Translations under genes and position numbers: made by a program
Shown here: one piece after another, positions 62,105 to 64,000 of the stretch
How positions within the stretch are numbered: position 1 is the first letter of the stretch
How the letters are laid out: each line of letters opens with the position of its first letter
Notes under the pieces: generated by a model
What the model saw: only the letters and a program-made list of their open reading frames with translations
Database searches by the model: none
What the model was told of the DNA's origin: nothing
DNA from: Oxyruncus cristatus
Lineage: Eukaryota > Chordata > Aves > Passeriformes > Cotingidae
Direction: 5' to 3'
DNA length: 64,000 nucleotides
NCBI GenBank assembly: GCA_013399855.1
Contig: VXAY01004360.1
Coordinates: forward strand, 1,815,424-1,879,423

Positions 62105-64000
62105 GTAAGTGTGGATTCCTTCCTCCTGCTTTCATGCTGCTTATTATTTCTTGACACACAGAGGCTCAGGAAGATGCAAAGTAACTTACAAATCGATTCC
62201 TGATACCTCATAGTAAATTTTGCCCCAATACATGATGACAATCAGTTGTGCAGAGGTGCTACTAAGTGATTCTAAAAGGCAAAGCATGGTGTTGATCCAC
62301 AAATTGCAGATTTACATGAATTGAAGGTTTTGTTATGATCATTCAGAGTGGCTCCACTGAAGCAATTTTATGGCTTTGTGTTAACCTGTCTGGGAGCCAT
62401 TTATAGTATTAATAATGTTGCAGGTTGGCCCAGCATTATGTTCAGTGTTGCAGTGGACTCACATGATAAATGGATGGTTGGGCTCTATGAAAAAGTGTCA
62501 GTCCTTCTATTTCCAAAATGTAATGTTCGCTGCTTCCTAGAAGTTCATTATGCGCTTTGAGGGAGTTTTTATCAAAGCAGGTATAGTACAACTTCATGTT
62601 ATGGGTTCTTTTTTTGCTCCGTTATTGTCTCTTTCTGGTACTTCATTGCTAACAAGCTGCTTGTGATTAAAATAATACATCTATTTCTGTATGCTTCCTG
62701 TTAGTCTACATTTTTTGCTCTTAGGTTAATCTCCTAGAATGAGATCCTTTCTTCAAAATTCATTAGAAGCTTGTCAAGAATTTACACCTTTATGCTGAAG
62801 AATAAGTGCCTGGAATTGAAGTTGTACAGATGGAGCAAGTCTGACAGGGCTCTCTGATCCTATGAAGTGACTCACCTTATGACTGTGGAGCACCTGAGGA
62901 ATAATTGTGCTTGTTGCTTTGATTTCGTTTGTCATGGTTCTCTGCACATCCTCATTCTGGCTGCAACTAGAAATGACACAGTGTGATGAGATACAAGTTT
63001 CAAGTGGGAGGCCTGACTAAATTTTGTTTAGCACAGGACACATTCCAAAGTGAAACAACTGGAGCCATTTGAGTACCTCCTGTTTCCAGATTTCTTTCTT
63101 GCAAGGAAGAGACTCTGATGATACATTTATGAGTAAAACCAGACCAGTCCAAGCCTTCCCAGACCCATTTTCTCTTTGTTGGACACTTGTTGTGCCCACT
63201 TTGTTTTCTCATGTTTGTGTATTGCTGTAGTGTTAGCGTGGGTCTAGACTTTGCTGCTGAGTCTCAGTAGCTTCACAGCCTAGCTCCTGCATGAACTTGT
63301 CTCAGGGTCAAAGAGACCTCATATCTTCTTTCATTCTAGCAGCTGCAGATATATGAGAGTCCTGCAGTGCTTGGTGTTGTGGTAGGTCCTTGGCATTGGC
63401 TCTGCTCTCTTGACTCAGTCAATGGGGACAGAAAGGAAGTTTTCTCTGAGGAACTGGCTCACTTTGATTTGCAGAATAGCTCAGCTTCATGGAGGTCACT
63501 TGTTCACATTGTTCTCTGCATTGCTACTCTTGTTCAGGCCCTGTGATCTTGCTTCAGCCAGCCAGCTCTCACACCCTGTATAGCTTTCCATTTTCTCCCC
63601 AGAAGGCCTTATCTCAGGGAGTTCTTGCTGCTTCTAGGCTTAGTTTCTGTTTTCTTGTTCTTCCACCAGTCAGAACTTCAGAGTACAAGCTGCCAGGGCA
63701 AGCATTACACCATTTCCATGGAATTTAAAGCCCTCCCTCCCCAAACTAATATTCAGAATAACTTAAGTACTGCTTCATGGGAAGCCTTGATCTTAATTAG
63801 TGTAGAATATATGGGAGACTTTCATTACCTTCAAAAGCTTTAAGGCCATTTCAGGGGCCATCAACATATGCTCTATCACATTCATGCTAAAGCAAAAATA
63901 ACTGCTGAACCCAGTGTAGTTACTGCATATTCACAATTTTCTTATTGAAGAACTTTTCTGTTGTTGTCTTTTCTGATATTTACCTGAACCTTCTGAAGTT
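62105..64000. other. No recognisable gene or transposon
   Basis: Unique AT-rich sequence to the end of the window. Open frames are short and unfamiliar. Confidence 0.45.

Noticed and set aside
1..64000. CRISPR arrays, operons, bacterial promoters, tRNA or rRNA genes
   Set aside because: The sequence is vertebrate nuclear DNA. No regularly spaced repeats, tRNA-like cloverleaf apart from the MIR remnant, or rRNA similarity was seen.

Overview
The window is nuclear DNA of an amniote, almost certainly a bird. The evidence is the repeat content: at least ten CR1 (chicken repeat 1 LINE) copies, several ending in the CR1 tail octamer ATTCTATG, plus avian-type endogenous retrovirus LTRs. The unique sequence is AT-rich, and there is no dense coding, no operon structure and no RNA gene that I can recognise. 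I found no complete protein-coding gene. The sequence looks like an intergenic or long-intron region shaped by old transposon insertions.

Layout. 1-6.35 kb: unique sequence with a T/G-rich patch and a more GC-rich, purine-biased patch (4.93-5.76 kb). 6.36-7.16 and 8.96-9.83 kb: two very old CR1/L3-type LINE remnants on the minus strand. 10.12-10.76 kb: a CR1 3' end on the minus strand. 10.877-11.789 kb: a solo LTR with a perfect 5-bp target duplication, containing the only assembly gap (341 N). 12.1-12.6, 16.6 and 25.7 kb: short open segments with splice-like borders that may be exons, or decayed exons, of an unidentified gene. 22.9-24.9 kb: a cluster of long T tracts. 25.99-28.54 kb: a repeat nest with a CR1 tail, a possible LTR and a clear ERVK/alpharetrovirus-like solo LTR with TATA and polyadenylation signals. 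32.1-33.3 kb: a CR1 with a broken reverse transcriptase. 35.13-35.33 kb: a probable MIR-type SINE. 37.6, 40.6 and 40.8 kb: CR1 tails. 39.4-39.6 kb: a G/T simple-sequence tract. 42.119-43.177 kb: a second solo LTR with a perfect 5-bp duplication. 44.88-46.62 kb: the longest CR1, interrupted by about 270 bp of foreign sequence. 53.97-54.93 kb: the best preserved CR1. 54.9-60.1 kb: a repeat-poor stretch with possible conserved noncoding sequence. 60.18-60.37 kb: a CR1 fragment. 60.8-62.1 kb: two more exon-like segments.

Nothing in the window forms a working pathway. All reverse transcriptase remnants are truncated, frameshifted or mutated, and all three well-defined LTRs look solo, with no proviral genes beside them. 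Family assignments come from remembered consensus features and from similarity between copies within the window. No database search was possible.
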